From Tannerella sp. (lineage in GTDB: Bacteria > Bacteroidota > Bacteroidia > Bacteroidales > Tannerellaceae), in NCBI GenBank assembly GCA_031285685.1, contig JAITVS010000201.1, positions 1-52,625 of the forward strand: 52,625 nucleotides of DNA. The letters are read 5' to 3'. The notes beneath the pieces were generated by a model. The model saw nothing but the letters and a program-made list of their open reading frames with translations, had not been told where the DNA came from and searched no databases. Shown piece after piece: positions 36,132 to 44,271 of this stretch (the stretch's first letter is position 1; each line of letters begins with the position of its first letter). A program made the position numbers and the translations under genes.

Positions 36132-37667
36132 TTATTTCCAGTCGCCGTTTTGTTTTAATTCGAAATCGGTACTCTTTGTTTTATCTATTTCTAATTGTGG
36201 GATGGGGAGGTATTTCATCCATTCTTCAAACCTGCGAACAGAGCTGTACTCCGGGATATTTTCGGTTAATACCGTAGTCGCGTCACCCCATCGTACCAGG
36301 TCGTAGAAACGCATGCCTTCGCTTACGAATTCTTTGTGTCGTTCGTCTTTGATGTTTTCTGCATTGGCCGTGACACGATGATCCGAATCTCCGAATGCGC
36401 GGTCTCTGATCTTGTCGAAACAGTCCTGTGCGCTGACGCCTTGTTGTTCCGGCGCTCCGTACATTTTTACAAGCTCCGTATAGTTCAGCAATGTTTCCGC
36501 ATAACGGAATATGCGCAGATTGTTGCAATAGTTCAGATCGGTATCTCCGGTGCTTAGCTTATATCCTTTATGGGCGGCGTATTTTGCCTGAAACAGTCCG
36601 GTATTCTGGAATCGTTTGTTATATGTGGCTTCAGACCAGTCATTGATAGATGCATCACGGCGCTTGTCCCCGGTTTCGAACATGTCGTAGGTGGACTTAC
36701 GAACGGGGCCGAATCCCCAACCGTCAAGGAATACGCCGCTCGGATCACTCAATCCGTTGGGAGAGATAAATGCCGGCAGGTTGGTGCCGTATCCCTGCCA
36801 TCCGGTAGACCATGTCTTGCCTTCCGGAAGCTGGTTGCTTTCAAAAATAGATTCGTTGCAAAATTCATTTTCGTCAAGCCATATAGCAGCAAAATCATCT
36901 AATAGTCCGAATGAACCGCTACTGATAATCGTCGCCATATCATTGGTGATTTCGGCATATTTCGTCTGATCTTTCTGATACATGACAACACGTGCCTTCA
37001 GCATCAGCGCGGCTGCGCGATTAGCACGACCCAGGTCATTTCCGGTTGTTTTCATCGCCATACTGCCTTCGGCGCAGGCGACTTCAAGGTCAGCCATGAT
37101 ATTTACATAAATTTCGTCTGCCGGGATTTGCTTCGCCATATAAGGATCCTGAAGCGGTTCTTCGAAGTAAGGGATATTACCCCATAGTTTCCATAACAGA
37201 TGTGTATAATAGGCACGGAGGAAATGTGCCTCGGCATTGTATTGCTTTACTTTCGCTTCGGAAACATCTACCGCATTGGCACATGAAATAATAGCGTTAT
37301 TACAACGTGCGAGGCCGGTAAAATAGATACTCCATAACCCACTGAGCGTTTCGCTGGCCGTAGAAGAAAATTGTGATAGTGAATAAAGGGCGTGTTGGTC
37401 TCCTGCATCTCCGCCACCTTTATAGATATCATCCGAACGGAGGTCGGATATTAAAAGGATGGAATTATAGTTATTGTCGGCATAACTGTCAAACAATAAT
37501 ATCTGATAGGCCGAAGCCAGGCTTGAAAGAATGGCCCCTTCTGTGGCGGGAGCGCCGGCAGCCGGTTTTTCAGTAGGACTTGCTGTCAGGAAATCATCTC
37601 CGCATGATGTTGTCAGTGTAAGACCGGCAAACAGGGCGGCAATAGTGAATATTTTATATGTTTTCAT
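36132..37667 (-). CDS. SusD/RagB family outer membrane lipoprotein
   Basis: A 511-residue lipoprotein with lipobox TTSCGDD (Cys about 22). The SusD architecture is clear: N-terminal DFLTASPTEKP, TPR-like helices including YNAEAHFLRAYYTHLLWKLW, LKARVVMY, and C-terminal KDERHKEFVSEGMRFYDLVRWG, the family's most conserved run. It starts 18 bases after the SusC gene, with which it forms the lid-and-barrel import complex. It binds the oligosaccharides that the GH5 lipoprotein makes at the surface. Confidence 0.96.
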   Translation of the reverse strand: MKTYKIFTIAALFAGLTLTTSCGDDFLTASPTEKPAAGAPATEGAILSSLASAYQILLFDSYADNNYNSILLISDLRSDDIYKGGGDAGDQHALYSLSQFSSTASETLSGLWSIYFTGLARCNNAIISCANAVDVSEAKVKQYNAEAHFLRAYYTHLLWKLWGNIPYFEEPLQDPYMAKQIPADEIYVNIMADLEVACAEGSMAMKTTGNDLGRANRAAALMLKARVVMYQKDQTKYAEITNDMATIISSGSFGLLDDFAAIWLDENEFCNESIFESNQLPEGKTWSTGWQGYGTNLPAFISPNGLSDPSGVFLDGWGFGPVRKSTYDMFETGDKRRDASINDWSEATYNKRFQNTGLFQAKYAAHKGYKLSTGDTDLNYCNNLRIFRYAETLLNYTELVKMYGAPEQQGVSAQDCFDKIRDRAFGDSDHRVTANAENIKDERHKEFVSEGMRFYDLVRWGDATTVLTENIPEYSSVRRFEEWMKYLPIPQLEIDKTKSTDFELKQNGDWK

Positions 37668-37685
37668 ATGGATAATTATTTTATA

Positions 37686-40600
37686 TTAGAAAGTAATGTT
37701 TGCACCGACGAAAATAGTTCTTGATTGCGGGTAAATGCCTTTATCAACACCGATTGTCGTATAGCTTCCTGCTGCTATTTCGGGCTCAAACCCGTCATAA
37801 TCGGTAAATGTAAGCAGGTTTTCGGCAGAGACATATAGTCTTAGTTTTTGTATGGATATTTTTCGTGTGAGGGATACCGGTAAGGTATAACCTAACTGTG
37901 CCGTTTTCAGGCGTATGTAGGATCCGTCTTTGATATACAGATCGGATGAGCGCCAGTTTCCGTTCTCATTGTTTTTCGTCATACGCGGGATTTTGTTTGA
38001 TGTACCTTCGCCGCACCAGCGGTCGAGGATCCATGACGGACGGTTCATCGCAGGGATATCACCACGTTGTGAAAAATCGAAGATATCATTTCCTACGGTT
38101 CCCTGGAAAAACAGGTTGATATCGAATCCTTTCCATTCCGCACCTACTGTTAAACCGAATGTCCAATCCGGCATGCCTTTTCCTATTTTTGTCCTGTCTT
38201 CATCATCAACAGAGCCGTCTTCGTTTATATCGACAAAACGGACATCACCGGGTTTCGCTTTCGGCTGAAGCTTTTCACCTTTGTCATTGACATAGGCGTC
38301 AATTTCCGCCTGATTCTGAAAAATACCATTCGTTCTCATTCCGTAGAAGTATGGCCATACCTCGCCGTTTTCGCCACGTACGTAACTGCCTACACCTGAA
38401 GCTCCGGCACTTTCATAAGTTGTTTCCCCGGAAGCATTACCCAGGTTTATCAGTTTGTTTTTCAGATAAGAAGCGTTGGCATTGATCCAGTAGCTGAAAT
38501 CCCGGACATCGCTTTTCCATCCTATTTCAATCTCAAATCCCTGATTTTCCATTTTTCCGGCATTACTCATCGGAGCGCTTTGTCCGACGTAGCTTGGAAT
38601 AGGCTTATCCATTAACATTCCGTTGGTTTTTTTCTTGAAATAGTCAAAGCCAAAGCTTAAACGGTTATTCAGGAAACGGGCGTCAAAACCTAAGTCGGTC
38701 TGTTCGGATTCTTCCCATTTGATATCCGCATTAGCGAGTGCGGCAGGAGATGTTCCGTATTGCATCGTGCCTCCTTTACCGTTATCTTTTACACTGTAGC
38801 CACCGCCAAAATAATAGTTTTGTCCACCGTCCATCAAGGATGTGTAGCGGAAATTACCGATTTTATCATTCCCGTTTTTACCCCAGCTGAAGCGAAGCTT
38901 GAACGAGTCAAACCAATTGGGACGGATCTCCCGCATAAATTCTTCGTTCAGAACATTCCAGCCGACTGATACGGCAGGGAATGTCGCCCATTTGTGATTA
39001 GCGCCGAAGTGGGAAGAACCGTCATGACGTAGTGTGAGTTGTAACATGTAACGCTCGGCGTAATTGTAGTCGATACGTCCGAAATAAGAAGCCAGCGATT
39101 CAAAATCAAATCCGTCCGTTCCTCCGGAAACGCGTTCGTCGTCCCGGCTTCCTGTGGCGGAGTTTATGTTTGCTTTGTCCGGATCGGTTTCCAATAAGTC
39201 ATAGTCATCTCCCGAAAGTTTACGAACGGAATATTTACTGGCTGATTGCCCCAATACTACTGTCAGGTTATGATTTTGGGCGAAAGTTTTGTTATAGGTG
39301 AATACATTTTCAACCTGCCATCTGAATCCGCGGTTCATGGAACTGTTGACCCAACTCTGGTCATTATTCTTCATGGATCCCATGTAATATTTCATACCAT
39401 AGCCATCAGATCCCCAGAATGCGAGATCGGCGCCATAGCTGCTTTTGAATTTTAATCCCGGAAGTATATCTAATTCCGCCCAGAATGAAGCCACCAGCTT
39501 ATCTTCATTATCAATGGTGTTTGTGGGGGCAAAGAGTTGGGCAACAGGATTGGCAAGTTCCTGATAACCTGCGGGAGGCAAACTAAACACCCGGTCACCA
39601 TTTGTGACGGCGGTGGGATTTGCTTCCAGGATTTTCCGGCCTTCTTCTTCCGTTGCATAAACACTTACAAGCGGAGAGAATGATACGGCGCTACCGAGGA
39701 TGGAGCCATATTCGGAGTTGGTTTCGATGCCACTGCTCTTGGCTCTCGAATATCCGATGTTTACTCCTGCTATTAATTGGTTGAGGAAGTTGCGCTCTTT
39801 GTCTTCAAAAATGGTGTAAGTTGAGTTCGAGCGAAGACTCCAACGCTCATAATTTGATTTGCCGTAATTTCCTCCTACGATACCTTCCTGATCAAAATAT
39901 CCGAAAGACAGGAAATATTGTCCTTTGTCACTGCCTCCGCTTACACTTACCTGATGTTGTTGAACAGGAGCATCATAATTAAATGTTTCGTCCTGCCAGT
40001 CGGTTCCTTTTCCGGCCGCGTCAATTTCGGCCTGCGTATATAACGGTGCATTGCCGTCATTTACCTGCGACTCGTTCATGATAACCATGTATTCTTTTCC
40101 ATTGAGTACGGATTTTTTCTTCCATGGATTTTGCCATCCGTAACTGAAGTTGTAATTGATAGAAGCTTTTCCTGCTTTACCGGATTTTGTTGTCACCAAA
40201 ACGACTCCATTGGCTGCACGTGCTCCGTATATAGCTGCCGAAGCGGCATCCTTCAGGATTTCTACCGAAGCGATGTCCACGGGATTCAGATAATTAATTC
40301 CGCCGTCCACAGGCATACCGTCCACAATGAAAAGAGGATCGGAGTTATTTACCGTACCTATACCGCGGATACGGATTTTGGAATCGGATCCCGGCTGACC
40401 GGAACTCTGGGTAATCTGAACACCGGAAACCTTTCCTTTCAAGGCGTCTTCTATACGTGACGGTTTGGTCGCATTCAGATCATCTGCACTTACACGGCTT
40501 ATGGCTGCCGTAACGACACTTTTTTTCTGAACACCGTAGCCTATTACAATAATTTCATCAAGGATTTCGGTATCCTCATCCAGAATGAAATACAGGGGAG

Positions 40601-40898
40601 TATTTTCCATATTTCCCGAAATGTTTTTTGTTTGCGTGATGTATCCGATAAATGAAACCTGAATTGTAGCACCTTCATTTACATGACTCAATTCGAAATT
40701 TCCGTCAATATCCGTAATGATACCGTTTGTTGTACCTATTACGGAAACATTTGCACCTATAAGAGGATCTCCAAAAGCATCCTTAACATTTCCTTTCACG
40801 GTCAGTTGCTGGGCATGTGTGCCAATAGAAAAGAACAATAACAATGTCAATACAGAAAATAATCTGCCGCCATTCGTTAGTCCTGAATTGTTTTTCAT
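37686..40898 (-). CDS. SusC/RagA-type TonB-dependent outer membrane transporter
   Basis: A 1,070-residue outer membrane transporter. Signal peptide about 1-29, carboxypeptidase-regulatory-like domain about 32-110, plug about 115-235 with EIIVIGYGVQKKSVVTAAI, and a 22-strand-type barrel ending FVGANITF. There is no STN domain, in contrast to the SusC at 10367-13951, which fits control by the adjacent SusR-like regulator rather than by an ECF sigma. It heads the operon SusC-SusD-PKD-GH3-GH5-GH3. Confidence 0.96.
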   Translation of the reverse strand: MKNNSGLTNGGRLFSVLTLLLFFSIGTHAQQLTVKGNVKDAFGDPLIGANVSVIGTTNGIITDIDGNFELSHVNEGATIQVSFIGYITQTKNISGNMENTPLYFILDEDTEILDEIIVIGYGVQKKSVVTAAISRVSADDLNATKPSRIEDALKGKVSGVQITQSSGQPGSDSKIRIRGIGTVNNSDPLFIVDGMPVDGGINYLNPVDIASVEILKDAASAAIYGARAANGVVLVTTKSGKAGKASINYNFSYGWQNPWKKKSVLNGKEYMVIMNESQVNDGNAPLYTQAEIDAAGKGTDWQDETFNYDAPVQQHQVSVSGGSDKGQYFLSFGYFDQEGIVGGNYGKSNYERWSLRSNSTYTIFEDKERNFLNQLIAGVNIGYSRAKSSGIETNSEYGSILGSAVSFSPLVSVYATEEEGRKILEANPTAVTNGDRVFSLPPAGYQELANPVAQLFAPTNTIDNEDKLVASFWAELDILPGLKFKSSYGADLAFWGSDGYGMKYYMGSMKNNDQSWVNSSMNRGFRWQVENVFTYNKTFAQNHNLTVVLGQSASKYSVRKLSGDDYDLLETDPDKANINSATGSRDDERVSGGTDGFDFESLASYFGRIDYNYAERYMLQLTLRHDGSSHFGANHKWATFPAVSVGWNVLNEEFMREIRPNWFDSFKLRFSWGKNGNDKIGNFRYTSLMDGGQNYYFGGGYSVKDNGKGGTMQYGTSPAALANADIKWEESEQTDLGFDARFLNNRLSFGFDYFKKKTNGMLMDKPIPSYVGQSAPMSNAGKMENQGFEIEIGWKSDVRDFSYWINANASYLKNKLINLGNASGETTYESAGASGVGSYVRGENGEVWPYFYGMRTNGIFQNQAEIDAYVNDKGEKLQPKAKPGDVRFVDINEDGSVDDEDRTKIGKGMPDWTFGLTVGAEWKGFDINLFFQGTVGNDIFDFSQRGDIPAMNRPSWILDRWCGEGTSNKIPRMTKNNENGNWRSSDLYIKDGSYIRLKTAQLGYTLPVSLTRKISIQKLRLYVSAENLLTFTDYDGFEPEIAAGSYTTIGVDKGIYPQSRTIFVGANITF

Positions 40899-40931
40899 AC
40901 AATTGTTGTTTAAAGTTTATACTCGAAAAAT

Positions 40932-40971
40932 AGTCGAAATCAATTTTTAACTTTTCGACTTTGCAAATATA
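40932..40971 (-). promoter_or_regulatory. Promoter box and leader dyad of the second SusC operon
   Basis: The minus-strand -7 box TATATTTG is at 40971-40964; no clear -33 is seen. Directly downstream is a perfect 8-bp dyad, AGTCGAAA/TTTCGACT (40932-40939 and 40953-40960), at or just after the expected transcription start. It could be a regulator site or a 5' hairpin that stabilises the mRNA. The rest of the 288-base gap to the regulator gene shows nothing else clear. Confidence 0.55.
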
Positions 40972-41186
40972 GATGAAGTTTTGACTGTCGGTTTCTGGTG
41001 GTAAGTGGTGAAAGTAAGGTTGGTTTTTTGTTAAATATTTTATATATAGCTTATTACCTTCTTTATTTGAATTGATAAAGTAAGTTTTAGGTTAGTCGGT
41101 AGGAAGTAAAAAAGTGTATATTTTCTTTTATTTTATTCAAAAAAATAGGAGAGAATGCTTGTTTTGTGTTTAAAAAGCATTTTATT

Positions 41187-42905
41187 TTATTCCTGGAATT
41201 TACCAAGTGATTTAACATAATCAGCAAATTTATCTTTTGCTACAACCGCTTTATTTCTTGTTTTAAGACGGCAATTATACACCGTTTGTGCTGAACAGTG
41301 GAGGAATTCCGCTATTTTTACACTGTTGTCGATACCCAGACGCACTAATGCATATATGCGAAGTTCGGTGTTCAACAGTTCCCCGTCTTTCAGAACGAAA
41401 CGTTTATCCGGGTGCAACAGCATGTTAAAATCGTTGACAAAATCCGGGTAAAGATTCAGGAATATGGCGTCAAAATTTTGATAAAATTCTTTTAGCTCGT
41501 TCTGTGCCATGGTAGGTATATCGGTTAACGTTTTGATATCTTCGATCTTGTTTGTCTTTACTTTCCGGTTGATGTTTTTGCGAAAGTTGTCCATTTTGCT
41601 GATGTAATTCGAGCATATTGTAAATACATAACCGATATATTCTTCTTTTACATAGTTTGACTCGCGAAGCTGGCTGTTGGCTTCCTGCAATTGCTCGTTC
41701 AGTAGTTTTAACTTATCATTTACTTCACTCAATTGTTTGTGTGCATCGGATAATTCGATTACATGCTTATTCAGCAAATGATTCGCCTTGTTCACTTCAC
41801 TTCTTGATTTTGATAACCACTTCATTTGCCGGGATATGTAAATAATAGCAGCGATCAGAATTACGGACAGTATGCTGACAATAATCAAAAAGATCCGTAA
41901 ACGCGCTTCCTGTTTCAGGTTAATTTCCCGGAAAGCCTTATGAATCGAATCCTGAAGAGAGGAGATTCCGATTACACGAACCCGGTTTCGATAAAGTTGC
42001 GCATTTTGCAGGCAATAATTAATGTATGTATAGGCACGGTCTATATCTCCTAAATCATATGTTGCAAGAGCAAGTTCTTCCAAGGATGCAATATCTTTAT
42101 TGGCAGTTTTTACATCAGCCATGGCAGAATAAGTCATGTACTTCAGGAAATCATCGTAGTTTCCCATTTCGCGCGATATAACGGCTAATACATAGGCGTT
42201 CATCGCATCTAAACGTGAATCAAGACCGGATTTCAAAACGGCTTTTTCTAATTCGCTTTTTACTTCGTAAACACCTGAAGTTCCGATTTGTCTCCAGCCT
42301 TCATGCCATAAATAATAGGGATCCTCTTTCGTTATCGTATTGAAGATAGAGTCTTTATAGTTTTCTTCTTTTATCTGGTATTGATCTCTGATATGTCCGT
42401 TTTCACCGGAATATTGCCCGAAATGAGAATACAGGTAAATCATTTGCCTGTAGTATTCAGTTCTCAGCAATGGGCTTAGTTTATCTAAAGGAATTTCGTT
42501 CATAATATCCAGCGCTTCTTTGAGCATACCTGTAGCGGATAGTATGAATGATTTTTTGATCATCCATTCCGGTACCCCTTCTTTTTTGTCGAGTTCCCGG
42601 GATAGCAGAATATTCTGCTCTGCATAATACAAGGCTGAATCTGCATTATAGACAAAATACTCATCATAAAATGCTTTGTTTATCCAGTATTGTTCTTCTG
42701 TAGTATGTATGTTCTGAATTCTTTTTCTCAACAACCCTATTTTGTCTTCTTTTTCTCTTATAAAAAAATCTTTGTTTTCTATCAGGGAGTCCAGTTTTAG
42801 TAAAAGGGATTCGATTTCCGGTTTATAAGAAGCCGCAGATAATGCCTGTACTGATATTATCATTATTGCAGCAATAAAGAGAAGTTTTTTTATACCTATC
42901 TTCAT
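41187..42905 (-). CDS. SusR-like membrane transcriptional regulator (DUF6377 type)
   Basis: A 572-residue regulator; the start is taken at ATG 42905 (MKIGIKKLLF), which opens a signal peptide, rather than the frame start 12 codons earlier. Residues about 20-330 are a periplasmic helical TPR-like sensor. A transmembrane helix lies at about 338-358 (IFLIIVSILSVILIAAIIYI), followed by a long coiled coil (about 370-430). The cytoplasmic C-terminus (about 430-572) is a DUF6377-type domain with a helix-turn-helix-like end, VKIAEFLHCSAQTVYNCRLK. This is the SusR layout, in which an inner-membrane protein binds an oligosaccharide in the periplasm and activates the SusC operon. It lies 288 bases upstream of that operon and has its own TATATTTG box. 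Confidence 0.9.
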   Translation of the reverse strand: MKIGIKKLLFIAAIMIISVQALSAASYKPEIESLLLKLDSLIENKDFFIREKEDKIGLLRKRIQNIHTTEEQYWINKAFYDEYFVYNADSALYYAEQNILLSRELDKKEGVPEWMIKKSFILSATGMLKEALDIMNEIPLDKLSPLLRTEYYRQMIYLYSHFGQYSGENGHIRDQYQIKEENYKDSIFNTITKEDPYYLWHEGWRQIGTSGVYEVKSELEKAVLKSGLDSRLDAMNAYVLAVISREMGNYDDFLKYMTYSAMADVKTANKDIASLEELALATYDLGDIDRAYTYINYCLQNAQLYRNRVRVIGISSLQDSIHKAFREINLKQEARLRIFLIIVSILSVILIAAIIYISRQMKWLSKSRSEVNKANHLLNKHVIELSDAHKQLSEVNDKLKLLNEQLQEANSQLRESNYVKEEYIGYVFTICSNYISKMDNFRKNINRKVKTNKIEDIKTLTDIPTMAQNELKEFYQNFDAIFLNLYPDFVNDFNMLLHPDKRFVLKDGELLNTELRIYALVRLGIDNSVKIAEFLHCSAQTVYNCRLKTRNKAVVAKDKFADYVKSLGKFQE

Positions 42906-42927
42906 ATTGTCGCTTTTTAACAAAGTA

Positions 42928-42935
42928 CAAATATA
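42928..42935 (-). promoter_or_regulatory. Putative -7 box of the SusR-like gene
   Basis: The minus-strand octamer TATATTTG lies 22 bases before the start codon at 42905. No good TTG is seen at the expected -33 distance. The remaining gap to the UxuA gene holds a small TTCCG/CGGAA hairpin near 43020-43036. Confidence 0.4.
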
Positions 42936-43048
42936 AGTCAATAAATTTAAAATAAGATCGTTTCGTAAAATAATCTCTCTCCTCTATAAAAGATATTCAA
43001 GCTGATTTTTATTTGGTTTTCCGGTTTATAAACGGAACTTTCGAATCG

Positions 43049-44248
43049 TTACATCCGCTCGATGGCTTTCTGCATTCCGTCCATTTCCGCAAGTCCTTTC
43101 AGTCTTCCGTACAAGGGATATCCGGGATTCGCCTCTCGCTGGAAATCTCCTAACATACGTATACCGTGATCGGGACGGAAAGGCATCCGGAAATCTTTAC
43201 GTCCCTGGTGCTTTCTTCTTTTTTGTTCTTCAAGCAAAACTTTTATGACGGAAAACACGTCGACATTGCCGGATAAATGTCCTGATTCATAAAAACTTAG
43301 TCCTTCAAGGGTCTGGGTGTTGCGTAAATGGATGAAATGGATATGCGGGGCAAGCTTGCGCGCCATTTCCGTGATATCGTTATCTTTTCGTGCAGAAAGT
43401 GAACCCGTACAGAATGTGATTCCGTTGGATAAAGATTGATACTGGTCGATGATCCACAGGAAGTCATCGATTGTACTGGCTATACGCGGTAGTCCGAGTA
43501 AGGGAAACGGAGGATCGTCTGCGTGTATGCACATGTTGATACCGCATTCTTCGGCGGTAGGAATTATATCTTTCAGGAATAATGAGAGGTGCTCTCTCAG
43601 TTTTTCCTTATTTATGTTTTTGTATGTATTGAGGTAATTTAAAAACTGTTGTTTATAATCAGGTGCATTTTCATCGACAGTGCCATTAATGAAAGCTTGT
43701 GTAACAACAATGATGTTATGGGCCAGTTCTTCTTTTTGATCCTCCGGAAGGAATGAATAGATCTCTTTTGCTTTTTGCCGGGTTGCTTCGTTGTAATCAT
43801 TTTCCGCATCCGGGCGTTTGAGTATGTAGAGGTCGAAGGCGGCAAAGGTAGGATAGTCAAATAACATAGATTCTCCTCCCCGGTCGTTTACATAATGCAA
43901 GTTTGTGCGCGCCCAGTCCAATACCGGCATGAAGTTGTAACAGACGGTATCTATTCCGCATTCGCCTATATTGCGAAGGGATTGTTTGTAGTTCTCAATG
44001 AGTCGTTGATAATCGGACGAACGGGTCTTTATCCCTTCGGATACCGGAAGGCTTTCTATTACGCTCCAATGCATTCCGTGTTTTTCGATATCCTCTTTTA
44101 TCTTCCGGATTTCTTCAATGGGCCAGACCTGGCCTGCCGGAATAGCATGAAGTGCCGTAACGACTCCTTCTATACCCATTTGTTTCAAATCTTCTAATGT
44201 AACAGGGTCTTTCGCCCCGAACCATCTCCATGTTTTTTCTAATGCCAT
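43049..44248 (-). CDS. uxuA: Mannonate dehydratase
   Basis: A 399-residue cytoplasmic enzyme converting D-mannonate to 2-keto-3-deoxy-D-gluconate in hexuronate breakdown (EC 4.2.1.8). The start is ATG 44248 (MALEKTWRWFGAKDPVTL), which matches the family N-terminus; the longer frame adds 15 residues. Characteristic runs are TALHAIPAGQVWP, MHWSVIESLPVSEGIK, CIHADDPPFPLLGLPR, TFCTGSLSARKDND and HIHFIHLRNTQ. The His, Cys and Asp residues here are the metal and substrate ligands of UxuA. Length is near the usual 395. It is 23 bases after the double-propeller gene and likely in one transcript with it. No uxuB or kdgK gene is in the window. Confidence 0.96.
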   Translation of the reverse strand: MALEKTWRWFGAKDPVTLEDLKQMGIEGVVTALHAIPAGQVWPIEEIRKIKEDIEKHGMHWSVIESLPVSEGIKTRSSDYQRLIENYKQSLRNIGECGIDTVCYNFMPVLDWARTNLHYVNDRGGESMLFDYPTFAAFDLYILKRPDAENDYNEATRQKAKEIYSFLPEDQKEELAHNIIVVTQAFINGTVDENAPDYKQQFLNYLNTYKNINKEKLREHLSLFLKDIIPTAEECGINMCIHADDPPFPLLGLPRIASTIDDFLWIIDQYQSLSNGITFCTGSLSARKDNDITEMARKLAPHIHFIHLRNTQTLEGLSFYESGHLSGNVDVFSVIKVLLEEQKRRKHQGRKDFRMPFRPDHGIRMLGDFQREANPGYPLYGRLKGLAEMDGMQKAIERM

Positions 44249-44271
44249 ATTTATGATAAGACTAATGAATG

